In this document: positions 34,878 to 47,346 of the stretch, in pieces
Layout: the number at the start of each line of letters is the position of its first letter
Numbering within the stretch: position 1 is the stretch's first letter
Source: Plumapathes pennacea
Lineage: Eukaryota > Cnidaria > Anthozoa > Antipatharia > Myriopathidae
Direction: 5' to 3'
DNA length: 64,000 nucleotides
Assembly (NCBI GenBank): GCA_964036295.1
Contig: OZ038465.1
Span: 5,752,667 to 5,816,666 of the forward strand
Translations under genes and position numbers: made by a program
The notes under the pieces: generated by a model
The model's input: only the letters and a program-made list of their open reading frames with translations
Database searches by the model: none
What the model was told of the DNA's origin: nothing

Positions 34878-37070
34878 GAGACAAATCCGATAATTGTTTG
34901 CAAAAGTTAGTTTGGGATGAGCATTGCTATATGACGGTGAAACAATTTTTTCGAATATTTCTAAAAGGGAATGAAAACAGCAAATCAAAGCAGCATGAGC
35001 TCTAAACTCGCGAATTTGTCAAATGTGGCACGATATAAGAGTTTCTGATTTGCTCAATTTTTGGTATGTGGAAGTTCGGAACTTTGTCCGCGGGTTCCAC
35101 TTTTGCTAAACTGCGTATTCGAATAAGTCTTAGTTTTAAAAACCCTCCATTTACAAGGCACCAGAGGGTGAAAACTATATGTGGCGCTCGAAGTGAGTGA
35201 ATTTAGATTTATCTCCAAAACACTGCGGCAATCATTTGGTACTCTGAACCGTGACGGGACTTCCCAAGTCGGCAAAGAAAAAAAGGGGTCTATCCATGAC
35301 TTTTCGACACCTCAATATTTATCAGAGACCATGTATTCCAGCCTGGGCTGCATCCAAACTAAATACGTGTGCAATCAAAGGAGCAAGGCAGCTGTAATCT
35401 CGCGAATTTGTAGAAGTACCTTTGTTTACGGGAGTAGCTATTTAATAGAACTGGCTCAATTCATCACTTTGTGGTGAACCCGGGTTTAAAAAGTGTTTTA
35501 TAATAATTGAGAAAAAATAATTATCGACGCGGTTTTCACAGGTCACGCGACCGCAGCACCGCCTCAACAGACTGTACCTTTTTGACTCCAGAAAATGAAC
35601 ATGCCTGAATTAGTCCAGATGCCAATTTTGGATTGTCTAGGCTGCATTTTGGCGAAGCAGCGGCAATTTTTATTTATTTATTTATTCAGATTTCATAAGA
35701 GTTTGTATGCGGCCGCCATGTTAGTCGAACTCGGAACACGGAATGAAGCTGATCTGTGACTCAGCTTGATGTTTAGTTACTTCACATCTTTCGCAGTGCC
35801 AATTTTAAAATGTTTCATGAAGGAAAACTTTATAATTCAGACACAAACACCTACGTTACTTTTGAGATGGCTTTTCGTGACGTCACATGCAAACCAAGAA
35901 TTGAATACCTGACAAATTTGCACACTGTATGAACTTGTAAACATTCACCGGAAATGGATATATTTGGCTTTTTTATAAGAGAGATTCAATACCTTTTCGG
36001 CCTAGTATCTTCCAAGCCGTACTTACTGTCACTACAGAAATTTTGGCGGATATTAAACCAACGGCTTCAGATTTGTTTGCGATATATTAATAACGCCATC
36101 GGTGCCACTGATTGTTTGACCTTCAGGGCACCGCGCCAAAAAGTCGCAATAACAACGCAAAACACAGCAGAGTGTAACACAACAGATATCAGAATCAGTG
36201 GCCAAACAAACTTCGGAACGTATGACAACCTTCAAACTGCGTTGTTCGACACACCCTGTTACGCGACTTCATTATGCCCAAATTTGAAAAACCGCAACTG
36301 CTTTATTTGGAAATCAATTGTTGACAACAGAGGGAACATGGAAGTAGGGAAGGCAAAGTGATTTTAATACCCCGCAATCCCACAAGGTGGGATTCGCGAG
36401 ATAATAAAAACTATGCCTTTCTTCTTTTGGCTGAGTTTCAAGTTAAATAAATTTTAGGGAAATCTGATACACTTGTTGACAACTGTACTTGCGGTTTTGG
36501 TCAATCATATTCACTTTTGAATTCTTCTTCCAGTATCCAGTATCATGCACAGCTAGTATTTGACACCTACAAATTTATCAGAAGCCATGATACTACGCCT
36601 GGGCTGCATCCAAACTAAATACACATGTAGAGAAAATTGTGCTGTTCTTCTTTTGGCTGAGTTTCAAGTTCAAGGACATGATTTGCGGTTTCGGTCACGC
36701 ATTATTCTTCTTCCATTTGTGTACAGTTTTTACTGCTGTGGAATATGACAATTTGAACAAGTGACAGCGACGTTGTTTCTTTTTGAAGCTATTATTATGT
36801 CGGCGGTTTGGACTAACAGCCGTTCGGCCCATCTCATTAGGTCAATATAATGTTCCCCCTCTAGGTGGCAAAAACTACTGAGGGGGGAGGGGCATGAAGG
36901 TGTTATCCATACAAAAGCCGCCGTGGTACAGGTCCTGTGAGAAAGTTTGTGTTTTGTTATCTACTTAACACAAAGAATGCACAGAGAGATTTCCAGTAAA
37001 GGTTTCCGTGCTAATGTTATAACTTGGCGACAGAATGTCAGAAGCTAAATTACCTCTCCAGGGAGGGGTT
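34878..37070 (+). repeat. Complex interspersed repeat, copy B (scrambled)
   Basis: Blocks of the 23.3-26.1 kb repeat recur here in a different order. 34880-35282 is like 23320-23700; 35285-35372 is like 25058-25147, followed by a short second piece like 23413-23450. 36170-36330 is weakly like 25860-26040, and 36403-36790 is like 25160-25540. 36820-37064 is the inverse of 24747-25015. No intact ORF was recognised. Confidence 0.75.
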
Positions 37071-37102
37071 TTTGCGTTCGACGAAGGAGAACGCAGTCTA
37101 AC

Positions 37103-37290
37103 GCGTCATTTCCGGTTGGATGCCATGCGATTTCAGGGCTTTGGGCGCCATCTTGGTACGGCATTAGGAATGTGACTATTGCCTCGATCTCGTGTAATAT
37201 GCGTCATTTCCGGTTGGATGCCATGCGATTTCAGGGTTTTGGGCGTCATCTTGGTACGGTCTCAGGAATGTCAGATTGCCTCTACAAAGT
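37103..37290 (+). repeat. Tandem duplication, ~97 bp
   Basis: GCGTCATTTCCGGTTGGATG followed by CCATGCGATTTCAGGG occurs at 37103 and again at 37200, with GCGCC/GCGTC differences. Confidence 0.8.
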
Positions 37291-37679
37291 GACACAGAAA
37301 AAAACCTCGAAAGCATGGAGCATGCTACCGTTCGTGGTATGGTAACTAGCGCATGCTCAGGGATGAAAAGAATTCGATTTTCAACTGCGTCACGGATCGG
37401 ATCGGATCTTTCGTCACTGTCGTGTTTTGTCACTGCGTCACGGATTGAATCTTTCGTGTTTTTGCCAAGACAAGTGAAACTGTGTGGATTTTTTCGCACT
37501 ATCGGTAGGAACTATGAGCAAAGCTGTTTATCAGAATATCAGAAAGCTGTGTAGTGCCGTGTTTGCCAAGAAATAGACGTTGCCATCCTGTGATGTGTCA
37601 ACTCAGCTGTTTTCCACAGGAGATACAACTTCTCTCTGCATTCAGAGTTTGCCACCGTATTCGCTTTGGCGATCGGACT

Positions 37680-38695
37680 TAGGCTTTGTGAGAAGCCGAA
37701 AGGCTTTGTGAGAAGACGCCTTGATGAAAGGTCATATGAGATACAAGCTCAACAAAGTGTTCTACGAAGGAACAGGGTCCACCTCAAGAAAAGCAGTGAG
37801 TCAACCCGTGGATCCATGATTCTGCAAATCCAGCGTGAGACAGATATGGACGAGTCCCTTCAAGTTCTAAAAGCTGTTATTCAACGGGGCTGGCCTGAAC
37901 ACAAGAGTGCCCTGCCAGATATCATCTCTCCGTATTTTAACATGAGAGATGAAATGTCTGTTCAAGACGGACTTATCTTCAAAGGCGAAAGTGTAGTAGT
38001 TCCACGAGCTGCAAGAGGCGAGCTGCTCAAGAGAATCCACAACCCACATCTGGGTGTTAATGCCTCTCTCAACAGAGCCCGCGAGCGTCTTTATTGGCCG
38101 GGTATGACAGAGGATATCAAGAATCATGTGTCGACCTGCGAAGCCTGCAGAGAGTATGAGCGGAGCCAGACCAAGGAGACACTCATGAGTCATGAAACGC
38201 CAAGTCGTCCATGGCAGTATGTCTCAGCTGACCTTTTTGAGTGCGACGGAAGAACCTACTTGGTGACCTCGGACTACTATAGTGACTTCTTCGAGCTGGA
38301 CCACCTCAGAAGTACTACGTCGGTAGCGGTGATCAAGAAACTCAAAGCCCATTTTGCAAGACACGGCATACCAGAGGAGCTCGTATCGGACAATGGCCCA
38401 CAATTCGTGTCGCGTGACTTGCTACAATTCTCCAAAGAGTGGGATTTTGAACACCACCCCAGCAGCCCTCGCCACAGCCAAGGCAATGGAAAAGCTGAGA
38501 GTGCAGTGAAGGAGGCCAAGAAAATCCTAATGAAGTCCAAAAGGGCCGGCTCTGACACGTTCATCGCGTTGCTGGACCACAGAAACACACCACCTTCGAG
38601 CATCATGATAAGCCCTGTACAACGCCTAATGAACAGAAGGACACGGAGCTTGCTGCTAATGTCTGCTGGATTACTCAAACCGACATTTCAACCCA
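37680..38695 (+). pseudogene. Ty3/gypsy integrase segment (inverted relative to gag-RT)
   Basis: The frame encodes an LTR-retrotransposon integrase. The order is the HHCC zinc-binding region (H-x-x-H around NPHLGVNA, then CEACREY), then the DDE core with Asp in SADLFECDG, Asp in LVSDNGPQF and Glu in GNGKAESAVK. It stops within the usual post-core region at LLKPTF, close to 38695. Upstream in the same frame, 37705-37800 (RRLDERSYEIQAQQSVLRRN) looks like the C-terminal tail of the same polyprotein, misplaced before the integrase. Thus a rearrangement, not just inversion, shaped this element. Confidence 0.85.
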
Positions 38696-39640
38696 ACATT
38701 TCTTTCTCTATCTGAGCATAGCGGGATTCAGTGTCCGTTTATGCTCTGCTGGCGTACGCAATGGGTTGTCCGTTTTGGATTAAAGCAGCACCAAGCCCGC
38801 TCTGGCTGCCGTCACATTGGATTTCCAGCATTTCAGTGGACCTGTAGTAAGCCAAAACGGGTGCACTAGAAATCAGGTTCTTAACTTCGTTCCAAGCCTT
38901 CTCGTGAACGTCACCCCAGCACCATTGCACTTCTTTGTGTGTGAGCTCCCGTAGGGGTTTCATAACATCAGACAAATGAGGAAGAAAACGACTGAGGTAG
39001 TTGACCATGCCATTCAGACGTAGAATGTCATCTCGGTTCTCTGGACGTGGCATTTCTGTAATTTCTCTGACCTTCTCTGGATCAGGTTTTAAGCCCTCGC
39101 TGCAGGTTAGGAGGTGTCCATGAAATGGGACTTCCTTGCACTTGAATTCCATCTTCTTACTGTTGAGTTTTATGCCCTTTTGTTGACATTTAGACATAAA
39201 ACCCTCTAGGTTGTCGTCATGATTGGGTACGTTTGTGCCATAAATCAGGACATCATCCGCAATGCACTTCACACCGGGGAGACCTTCTAGTTCCTGGTGG
39301 AGACGTTTCTGGAATATTTCACTTGATACGCTGAGACCAAAAGGCAGACGAAGCCAACGATATCGCCCATACGGAGTGGCAAAGGTTGTGAGCATACTGG
39401 ACTCATGATCCAATTCCAGATGCCAGAAAGCGGACGCTAGGTCGGCTTTGGTGAACACGCGTGCATCCGTCAGGTCTGGCAACAAATCATCAATGACAGG
39501 AATTTGGTAATTCTCCCTTTTCAGAGCAGCATTTAAAGGCTTTGGATCGATACAAACACGTAGCTCACCAGACTTCTTTATGGCAACCACGATTTGACTA
39601 ACCCACTCGGTTGGTTCATCAACAGGAATGTTGACTTTCA
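38695..39640 (-). pseudogene. Ty3/gypsy reverse transcriptase and start of RNase H
   Basis: On the minus strand a complete RT palm is visible. KADLASAFWHLELD carries the first catalytic Asp and CIADDVLIYG the D-D pair. It passes to RNase H at QCDGSQSGLGAAL and IAYASRA. A TAA replaces the next codon, but the frame continues for about 15 more residues before the inversion junction near 38695. A frameshift near 39640 separates it from the protease part. Confidence 0.85.
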
Positions 39641-40130
39641 GGGGTTTCCAGCCTCCGAAGCTCCTCCTTGAACTTATCCTTCACAGAGACAGGTACTTTT
39701 CTCGCTGGGAGAACAACAGGCTTGCACTCAGGATCCACTTGCAGGTGAACCTTTCCAGGAAGTGTTCCTAGGTCTTTGTTGAAAACATCTGCGTACTTGA
39801 TTATCAAGTCGTCATCCGAATTCTCCACAACATTGACAAAATTCTCCTTATGGACTGTCAACAGCTTCATCTTCTCCGTGGCATTCAAACCGAGTAAAGG
39901 TGTAAGGTTTTCTTTCATGATTAGAAACCTGACCTTATATTTGTCATTGTTCTTAGGATTCACAACTGGAAGGGCACAGCTTCCAACGGGCTTGACTTTG
40001 GCACCATTCCACATGACCAGGGTCTGTGAACATGGGGTGAGTTTCTCGTCTTCAACGTATCTGAGCGGTAAAATGTTCGCACTCGCCCCACAGCCAATTT
40101 GAAATTCATCGCCAGAAATTTCAGACATCC
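39619..40130 (-). pseudogene. Ty3/gypsy protease region with altered active site
   Basis: The frame holds the aspartic-protease part and the linker to RT of the same polyprotein. The catalytic Asp-x-Gly-Ala motif reads IGCGASANIL, with Gly in the Asp position. TPLLGLNATEKM follows as the second conserved block. About 730 bp of unrelated sequence separates this from the upstream end of the polyprotein near 40870. Confidence 0.8.
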
Positions 40131-40865
40131 GGTTGCGCCATCTCGGAAGAGGCATCAGGTTTCACGCTGACAACCGCTCAAGAAATAACAAAGAAATGTA
40201 TGGGATCTGATAATAAATTGTGCTTTTCGCTTAACTGAAGCACGTTCGTAAAAATGTCTGGGCAGCATTCGGAAGAGGAAAGCTTCCTAAACACAACAGT
40301 ACAAAAAATATTTATCTCCGGTAAAACTCGATGTGTACTTTTTTGAATTTAAAATTTCGGCCGACGTAAGAAGGGATTGATAGCAGAATACGCTCAAAAC
40401 CGGCTACTGTCACTTTTTAAGCTGCATTTAATACAAGAACCTTGGGTAAAACGCAAAATGTCTACCCCGTACCTGATTGTCGAAGGATTGAACATCTCCT
40501 GTGAAGCCTCAGTCAGTCCCCTGGAGCAAATTCGATGTGTACTTTTTGTGTTTGAATTTGCAGTTCACAGCCAGCCATGGCGAATACCTCCCGTGAAATA
40601 CGCTGACTTCGGATGTTGATATTTTGGGCTGGGAAACTCCAAATCGCATGAAAATTGTACCAAACGAAAGCTAATTTCAGCTAGGTCGTTCAGCGGCACG
40701 TCTCCTAAACGTAGCAGTTTCTTTTTGAACCGGAGAAACCCATCCCTCCCCCACCCCACTGAGGCAAAGTATGTAACAATGTTGAATGTGTGAATGGCGC
40801 ATGCTCATACCGCACGCCGCTGGGAAAGACCGGAAGCAATCGTGGACGCAAAATGTCCGGAAGTT
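40131..40865. mobile_element. Unidentified insertion inside the gypsy element
   Basis: The polyprotein frame on the minus strand breaks near 40865 (after AKMLVKESPIN) and resumes near 40110 (FQIGCGAS). The intervening ~730 bp has no recognisable coding content or clear terminal repeats. Confidence 0.5.
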
Positions 40866-41783
40866 CTGGCGATGTTGATAGGGCTTTCTTTGACCAACAT
40901 TTTGGCAAACACAGCTTTTTCTTTGACCGCTTGTACCCTCACGACGCTGATATCTTCAAGTTCTTCTTCGCTCTCGATGCTGTAAACTGAGATGTCTTTT
41001 TGCATTTCTTAGCAAAATGGTTTCTTTCTTTACAACGGTTGCAAGTCTTGCCCCACGCTGGACACCTCTTCTTGTCCGGTGCATACTCATACCCACAAAA
41101 CTTGCAGGAAATCTTCTTTCCAGATTGTGCATTCAGGGTATCTTCTAGGGTTGTTTGCTTCTTTGGCTTGGATTTCACTTGATGTATGTCCACTGGTTCC
41201 GACAGGAATTTCACCTGCATTTCGGTGACCTCTTCACTACGGCAGATATCTATGCAGCGATTTAGCGTTAGATCTCGTACTCTGAGAAGCTTCCTGGTGG
41301 TATGCTCATTCTTGATTCCAAGAACAATGCGATCGCGTATCAAGCTGTCACGTAAACAATCGCAAAAATTGCATGTTTTTGCTAGCGTCTTCAATTCAGC
41401 GACAAAACTGTCCACCGACTCGGTTGAGAACTTGTCTCTCTTGTTGAAACAGTACCTTTCATAGATCTCATTTACTTCGCCAATGCAGTACTTCTCCATT
41501 TTCTTCATCACTGTACGCCAGTCGCTCCGGTGGCGTAGCTGAGAGTTTTGATGATCTTTAAACCATCGTCGCCAATCGCGTGTTTAAACATCGCCAACTG
41601 GTACTCCGGGCTTTCTCGATTTAATCTGGAGATGATTGCATAGTTATTGTATTTCTCCTTCCATAGCTTCCAATTTTCGGCAATTTCTCCCGTGCTCTTT
41701 AAGTCAAGCTGTTGAGGCGGCAAAATCTGTTGAAATATTGCTGCTTGAGGCGGCGCTGTGCCAGAGCTTTCATGTTGCGACAT
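40866..41783 (-). pseudogene. Ty3/gypsy gag with zinc knuckle, frameshifted
   Basis: The gag starts at 41783 (MSQHESSGTAPP). It has a capsid-like region with WKLWKEKYNNYAI, then a frameshift at about 41510 and MMKKMEKYCIGEVNEIYERY. A C-x2-C/C-x2-C-x4-H-x4-C zinc-binding region follows (CKFCGYEY, CNRCKERNHFAKKC). Another frame change near 40950-41000 leads to the pol start at KDISVYSIESEEE. LTRs were not recognised on either side. Confidence 0.8.
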
Positions 41784-41789
41784 GTCGTG

Positions 41790-42790
41790 GACGGTTTAAC
41801 TTGTCGACGATGTAATGATATCGAGCAAGGACAAACTTGAAGACAAACGTGTTTAATGTTCACTCCCAAACCGACGCTCACAAAAGTCCCAGAATATCAG
41901 AATATCAAATCAGATCATGCGTGTCCCTAGGGACAACCGCTGGCTCTAGTTACATTTTATAACAACGAATGCGGATCATTTTATTTTGCTGAGCTATGAA
42001 GCTCAACAATACGAGTTTCTGACCTTGTCTACAGTAGGTGATCAGAGTAGAATGGCGCATAAACATTGTCATATTCAGTGTCATATTAATGTACTGTTTT
42101 CCAGCGTTCTATTTTGTTAGTTTACAGACCTTGAATTGTTCAACATTATTTGGTAACACTGCAGTGCAACATTCACATGACATTGGCAAAAACTTTCGTC
42201 TTTTCGTTGCCATGATTAATATCATGGCCATGTCAGTGGAGTTTAACAATGACTATAAAACAAATGAGCAATCCAAGTAGAATGCAACATAAACATTTGT
42301 TATTATATTGATAGCATGTTAGCAACTTGATGCACTCTTCTCCAACGTTCTCTTTTGTTAGTTTACAGACTGCAAATTGCTATCCAAAGAACCATTTTAG
42401 TATTGTTAGTGCAACTTTACATGACTTTGATGACTTTCGTGTTTTCGTTGCAGTCGAAAATTGTTGTAGTTAACATTGTACAAGTTATTAAACAAACCTG
42501 TTGCATTCAGTTCTTGAGTATTTGCATGTGACAATGATTTGGCCTTGCAGGCGGTACATTGTACTGGCTGTTCCGCCATCTTGTATGTGCACTATATATA
42601 TTTTTTTTTCCCGAACAAAGTGAGGGAAATACTCACGACACTAATGCAGTAATATTATACCGCCTACTTGGGGACTCCAAGCCTGTCGCCATCTCGAAAT
42701 TTAACGTTCGTCTGTCAGTCAGTCAGTCAGTCTGTCTGTCTGGCGTACGACTTTAGGCGCGGTTACCCCGCTAACCAATAACAAAGGCCG
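41790..42790. repeat. Non-coding stretch with imperfect ~240 bp duplication
   Basis: GTAGAATGGCGCATAAACAT at about 42048, and motifs up to TTTCGTTGC near 42210, recur as GTAGAATGCAACATAAACAT at about 42278 up to 42453. A short (CAGT)n/(CTGT)n run is at about 42714-42740. No gene is seen; the right end leads into the Helitron remnant. Confidence 0.6.
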
Positions 42791-42800
42791 GATCGATCAC

Positions 42801-43796
42801 GTGTGCCCTGTTGTTTTACTCGGAATAATAGAGAAATTAGACTTGAACGAAGCATTTAGATTTGAACGAAGCAAACAATATATCGCTGCGTTCACGAAAA
42901 TGGAAAACTTAACTGAAAAACTTGAAACACAACAGTCTCGCGAAGCTCGTCTTCAAATGAGAAGGGAACAGGCACGAGCAAGGCGAAATCGTGAAACGAG
43001 CGAACAACGCCAAATTCGTTTCGAGAAAAGGCGACAATCCTGTTATGATCGACAGCATCATAAAAAGAATCGTGCCGAAGAAACGACTCCGCAAAGAAAA
43101 CAGCGCATGAATGCCGATCGAAAGCGACATGAACAGAAGCGGGTAACGCAGACAACTCCGCAGAGGAAACAGCGCATGAATGCCGATCGAAAGAGACATG
43201 AACAGAAGCGACTGACACAGACAACTCCGCAAAGAGAATCCAATCGCCAGCGAGTAGCTTCTCGACGTAGCAATGAATCGTCTGAACGGAGTACCCGCAG
43301 GCTTCAAGCTCAAAATGAAGCCAACACTCGACGCCGACAACAGCGTGCTGCAGTTATCGAAGAACGTCGCAGCCAAAAACAACAATATTTGCATAACCGT
43401 GGGTGGGCAAATCCAGAAATTCCTCCATTCCACGAACAAGAATGGTGCGGGAAGAACTCACTGCCTTTCACAGCTTTGAGGAAAATCTCCGACACTTACG
43501 CTGCAAGGTATGCAGAGAAACATGGCCGATCACCAACCAAAGTGTGCCCGAGCTGAACTATACCTGCACCAGGTGCAAACGCGACAAAAAGACCTCGTGT
43601 CGATTGTTCTCAGCTGAAAACGACATGGATCCTGGGACAGTCCCTGCAGAACTACAGGACCTCACCTAAGTAGAGGAAATGCTGATCGCCAGAGCTTTCC
43701 CAATCATGTGTGTTTACCGGAAACACGGCAGCCAGCGTGGGTACAAAGGTCATGTCCTCAACTTGCCACAGGATGTTCAGGGATTTCTCAGCACTC
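42801..43796 (+). pseudogene. Helitron Rep/helicase N-terminal part, broken
   Basis: The frame opens with an Arg/Gln/Glu-rich region with two ~57 bp repeats (QRKQRMNADRKRHEQKR twice). This is typical of the region before the Rep domain in animal Helitrons. After a frame change near 43480 comes the zinc-finger-like block CKVCRETWP and CTRCKRDKK, then VPAELQDLT. A TAA at 43667 interrupts, and [18 protein letters not shown] follows in the same frame. The Rep and helicase domains proper are missing; after ~43796 the sequence becomes another dispersed repeat. Confidence 0.8.
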
Positions 43797-43993
43797 GAGG
43801 AGCACCCATCGGAACTGTTCCACAAAATATGTGTTCCGCACTGCAACCTTTCCTGGCTGGCATGAGATCTATCTGCTTTTTTGGTGGCTGGGAAAAAATA
43901 AATAAATCGGACTTCTGGGAGACAGATAGCCGTTTTCAGTCTCGCTGGAGGCATGGGAACAAGCAAGACTGCAATCGAGGCTACATTTTTGTT
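43797..43993 (+). repeat. Dispersed repeat, inverse of 23098-23312
   Basis: It matches the minus strand of 23098-23312 through most of its length, with a shorter middle. It is joined directly to the Helitron remnant. Confidence 0.85.
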
Positions 43994-44349
43994 TGAAATG
44001 CTGACATTTTCTGACAAAGTGGTACACCATCAAGTTGCTGGCTGGGACATTTTCTGGGACCGCTCTGCTGGGAAACGGATATTCTGAATTGCCTTCCTGG
44101 GAGTGTGGAACACCTCTGTGTTTGCCAGTAACGTAAAAAGAGCAGAAAATAAACTATATTTTGGACAAATAACCATACATTTGTGCAAACTAACGTATTT
44201 TGAGAAATATCTTCGTTGGGTACTCTCGAGCACTCTTCCAGCCAATGTGAGTGATCTGCCCGTTCTTATCATCAGGAAGCAAGGGGCAGGTAGGAATTGA
44301 AAACTATTCTGTATGGCTTTTATAGTTGCTGCCGACGATAGGAGGCAGC

Positions 44350-44485
44350 GACACTAATTCTGCTTTGTGACTCAACTCATGGATGTCGGTCTGGATGATC
44401 AGTCATGTGACAACTGACGTTGCTGTTTGTGACTCGACTCACGGATGTCGGTCTGGATGATCAGTCACTATGTGACAACTGATGG
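44350..44485 (+). repeat. Tandem duplication, ~65 bp
   Basis: TTTGTGACTC(A/G)ACTCA(T/C)GG with ATGTCGGTCTGGATGATCAG occurs twice, followed each time by GTGACAACTGA. Confidence 0.8.
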
Positions 44486-44489
44486 CCAA

Positions 44490-47340
44490 TTGAACGCAGA
44501 CATAATGCTCAGTCGACGTCACTCGAAAGTCGAAGCAAGGACTTTTTGAGTGTTCCTTCGTTGTAACGAATCGAGTATAGAAGTGAAACATCGCCTGATC
44601 TTCCTGATGATCTCTGCCAAACAACAACACGTTACATTCGCGATGTACCGGCTACAAACGGTATGTCTTTCGTGTCAATGCATGTGCCCCTCAATGTTTA
44701 TCTGTTTCATCATTTGGCTTTACATTTGGTGATCCATGTGAGTAAAAAATAAATAAACTGCACTTTGACTTGAGATAACAATTTTTGTCGTTAACGCTCG
44801 TTTCTTCGCTGTTGACTCGATACCGCGTTGCGTTACTCACGATTAAATACATGTTGCGAGGGTCAATCACGGGCATTCACTGCTGGCAATCCAATTCTTG
44901 TGCAAAATTCAAAGCAGTATGGACACATGTATTTTGTGTGCAACCTCCTCAAAATAACTGGCGACTTATGAACAGATTTTGGCAGATTTAAATTCTGAAA
45001 GAGCCTTCGACCGATGAAGACGAAAGGAGAGATGTCATGTTGTTTGGACTTTATACAATGGCGGAGGTACGAACGCGGATTCTTGTAAGCTTCTGATCTG
45101 TCCAAGACAGTATGTTTTTTCGTTGTGTTTATCAGAGATGGATTTGTGGAGTTATTCGTCTTGATAGTGACCGCGAAACGAATCCGTAGGGAAGAAATAT
45201 CGTTCAATCTTCGTGAAACTGACTTTGTTTATCACCACGTGGCGATGTACTTCGCACAATTATTTCCAGTCCGCTTGCTAATTTTGCTTCTATTTTGTCT
45301 GCAGATTTAGTAGATTTGCTTCAACGAGATCGATCTGTGAATTTAGAATATCAGTCTGAAGTTTAGAACCATTTCACTAAGTTTTGTATAGATAAATTCG
45401 CTGTTCGGACTCTTCGGATGGACGAACGCTGCGAACAAAATATTTCATTCAGTGATTTATAATTTCAGGTTTTATTGCCTTTTGAATTATCTTTTGTCCT
45501 TTTTATTATATATTTTGGTCATGTATTCTAGTTTCAAATAAATTTTAATTAGGAATGGACGGGGATCTCGCTTCTGTAATTACTGCGCAGTTGATTTATT
45601 TTTGCGAGTCGCGTTGCGTTATCGTTCCCGTACAACTTCCCATAAAGGAATTTCAAGGTAGCTGCGCGCGTTATTTCTCCAGGAGTGAATGGGTTAATAG
45701 ATTTAGTTACAGTTGTAAACAAGAAAGAAACTTTCTTGCTTCCGTGTTCTGACTTGTTTTAATCAGCTAGGTTAAGCCTTGGCAGCATTCACCTGACCTT
45801 TGGTTACTTCTAGTTGTATTTATATTTTTGACCTCGCTGTGTATTGATGGCCAAATTTGCACAATTACGCATTAATTGCAATTCGGCCATTCTTTGTCAT
45901 TGTTTCTTTTCAATGAAGAACAGTTAAACAAAGAATGCATGGTGAAATTTTTTTTAAATTGAATTCCTGCTTAATTAGACCACTGATTGTGTTTTGTAGT
46001 GTTATTATTTGCTGCATTTTAATACACAAGGATCGAAGAGAACACAACACTGTATACACGTGTTTGTACTTTGATTTACCATTGCAAAAGCTGTAGTGAA
46101 GTTTCTTTAGCTGTCCATATGATGATGTGCATTTGTTTTATGCCATATACACTTGATATTACGCTCGGGGATAACCAAAAACATTTATAGCAGTGTTTTG
46201 AGGAAAGAATTGGCCTCTATTATCAGGACAACAAGTGTTTATTTACAGTGCGCCAGTTCCTTTGCTGCATCCTTCCAAGATTTATGTCAATTGTGGATGA
46301 ATAGTACAGGTTAGCTATGAAAGTGCATTGTATTGTGTACATCATGTGAATTATCTTATTAATCCACTTAAAACTTGGTGCCTTTTCTGATTTTTGTAGG
46401 AGCAAAGAAAGAGGTTCCTTGGCTAAACTTACACTTCGGTCCAAGTGGAAGTTCAATTTCTATGTTGTTTATAGGTAAGTACTGTATAATAAATTTGCAA
46501 CAATATGTACCGAAGACAAAAACCTGAACATGTGTTTTCATCTCCAAAGATAGTGAAGGAATCATGCTGAGAAGCCAACTCCTGTGGATCCTCATATACC
46601 AAGTCACTGACATCATGAAAGTGTAAGATTGTCAGGAGCCAAAAATGAACTCAATGCTGACGTGTACAACCCGATTGTCTGGTCCAACAAGAATGCCAAA
46701 GGAAAATGTTCTCAAAAGCATTGGCCTGTATATTCTGTATATTCTGTTGAGTACGCCACAAAAAAAATTTCGGTATATCTGTATGTTTTCTTAAAATTTG
46801 GAATGGTACTGTACTGTGCTCAAGTGAATGACATGCTCAGAGCCAAGTATTTTTTTTCTATGTGTACCTTTTTGACATATGGTTTTGTTATTTACTTATT
46901 TGTTAGAGGGTTGTTTGCTTTTTATGAAGGAAAACTTCAGTACAGTTATGTAATATAAGTGGCAATAACATGTGAGTATATAAGGCCAGCACCAAGATAG
47001 ACAGTAACCAATGTTGTAACAACAAGTTTAAACCCTTTCACACCTAAGAGTGATCAAATTCAATTTTCTCCTTCAGTTGAAAGTGTACTGTATTGTACAG
47101 TATAGAGAATATATAGCTTTTTGTACCTTTTTGGTTAAGTGAATGCTGACTAAACTGTCACTTCTCACTACATAATTTATTTTATATAATGTATTTTGAA
47201 AAAGCTGAGAGATTCTGCATTTAGGCTTGGGAGTGAAAGGGTTGTTTACCTGTATTAAGTTCATGATAGTTATTATTCCCTTATCCTCCAAGGGATTGTG
47301 CTCCTGCATGCTTTTGGTTGGAGGGTACGTTCCTACTTTT
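44490..47340. other. AT-rich intergenic stretch
   Basis: Only short open frames are present; the longest are 114 codons on the minus strand (44863-45207) and 109 codons on the plus strand (46629-46958). None carries a recognisable domain. I cannot support a gene here. Confidence 0.5.
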
Positions 47341-47346
47341 TCCTAC

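Noticed and set aside
44863-45207. 114-codon minus-strand ORF
   Set aside because: It has no recognisable domain or codon signal and lies in AT-rich intergenic sequence.
46629-46958. 109-codon plus-strand ORF with hydrophobic C terminus
   Set aside because: It is isolated, with low-complexity AT-rich composition and no supporting signals.
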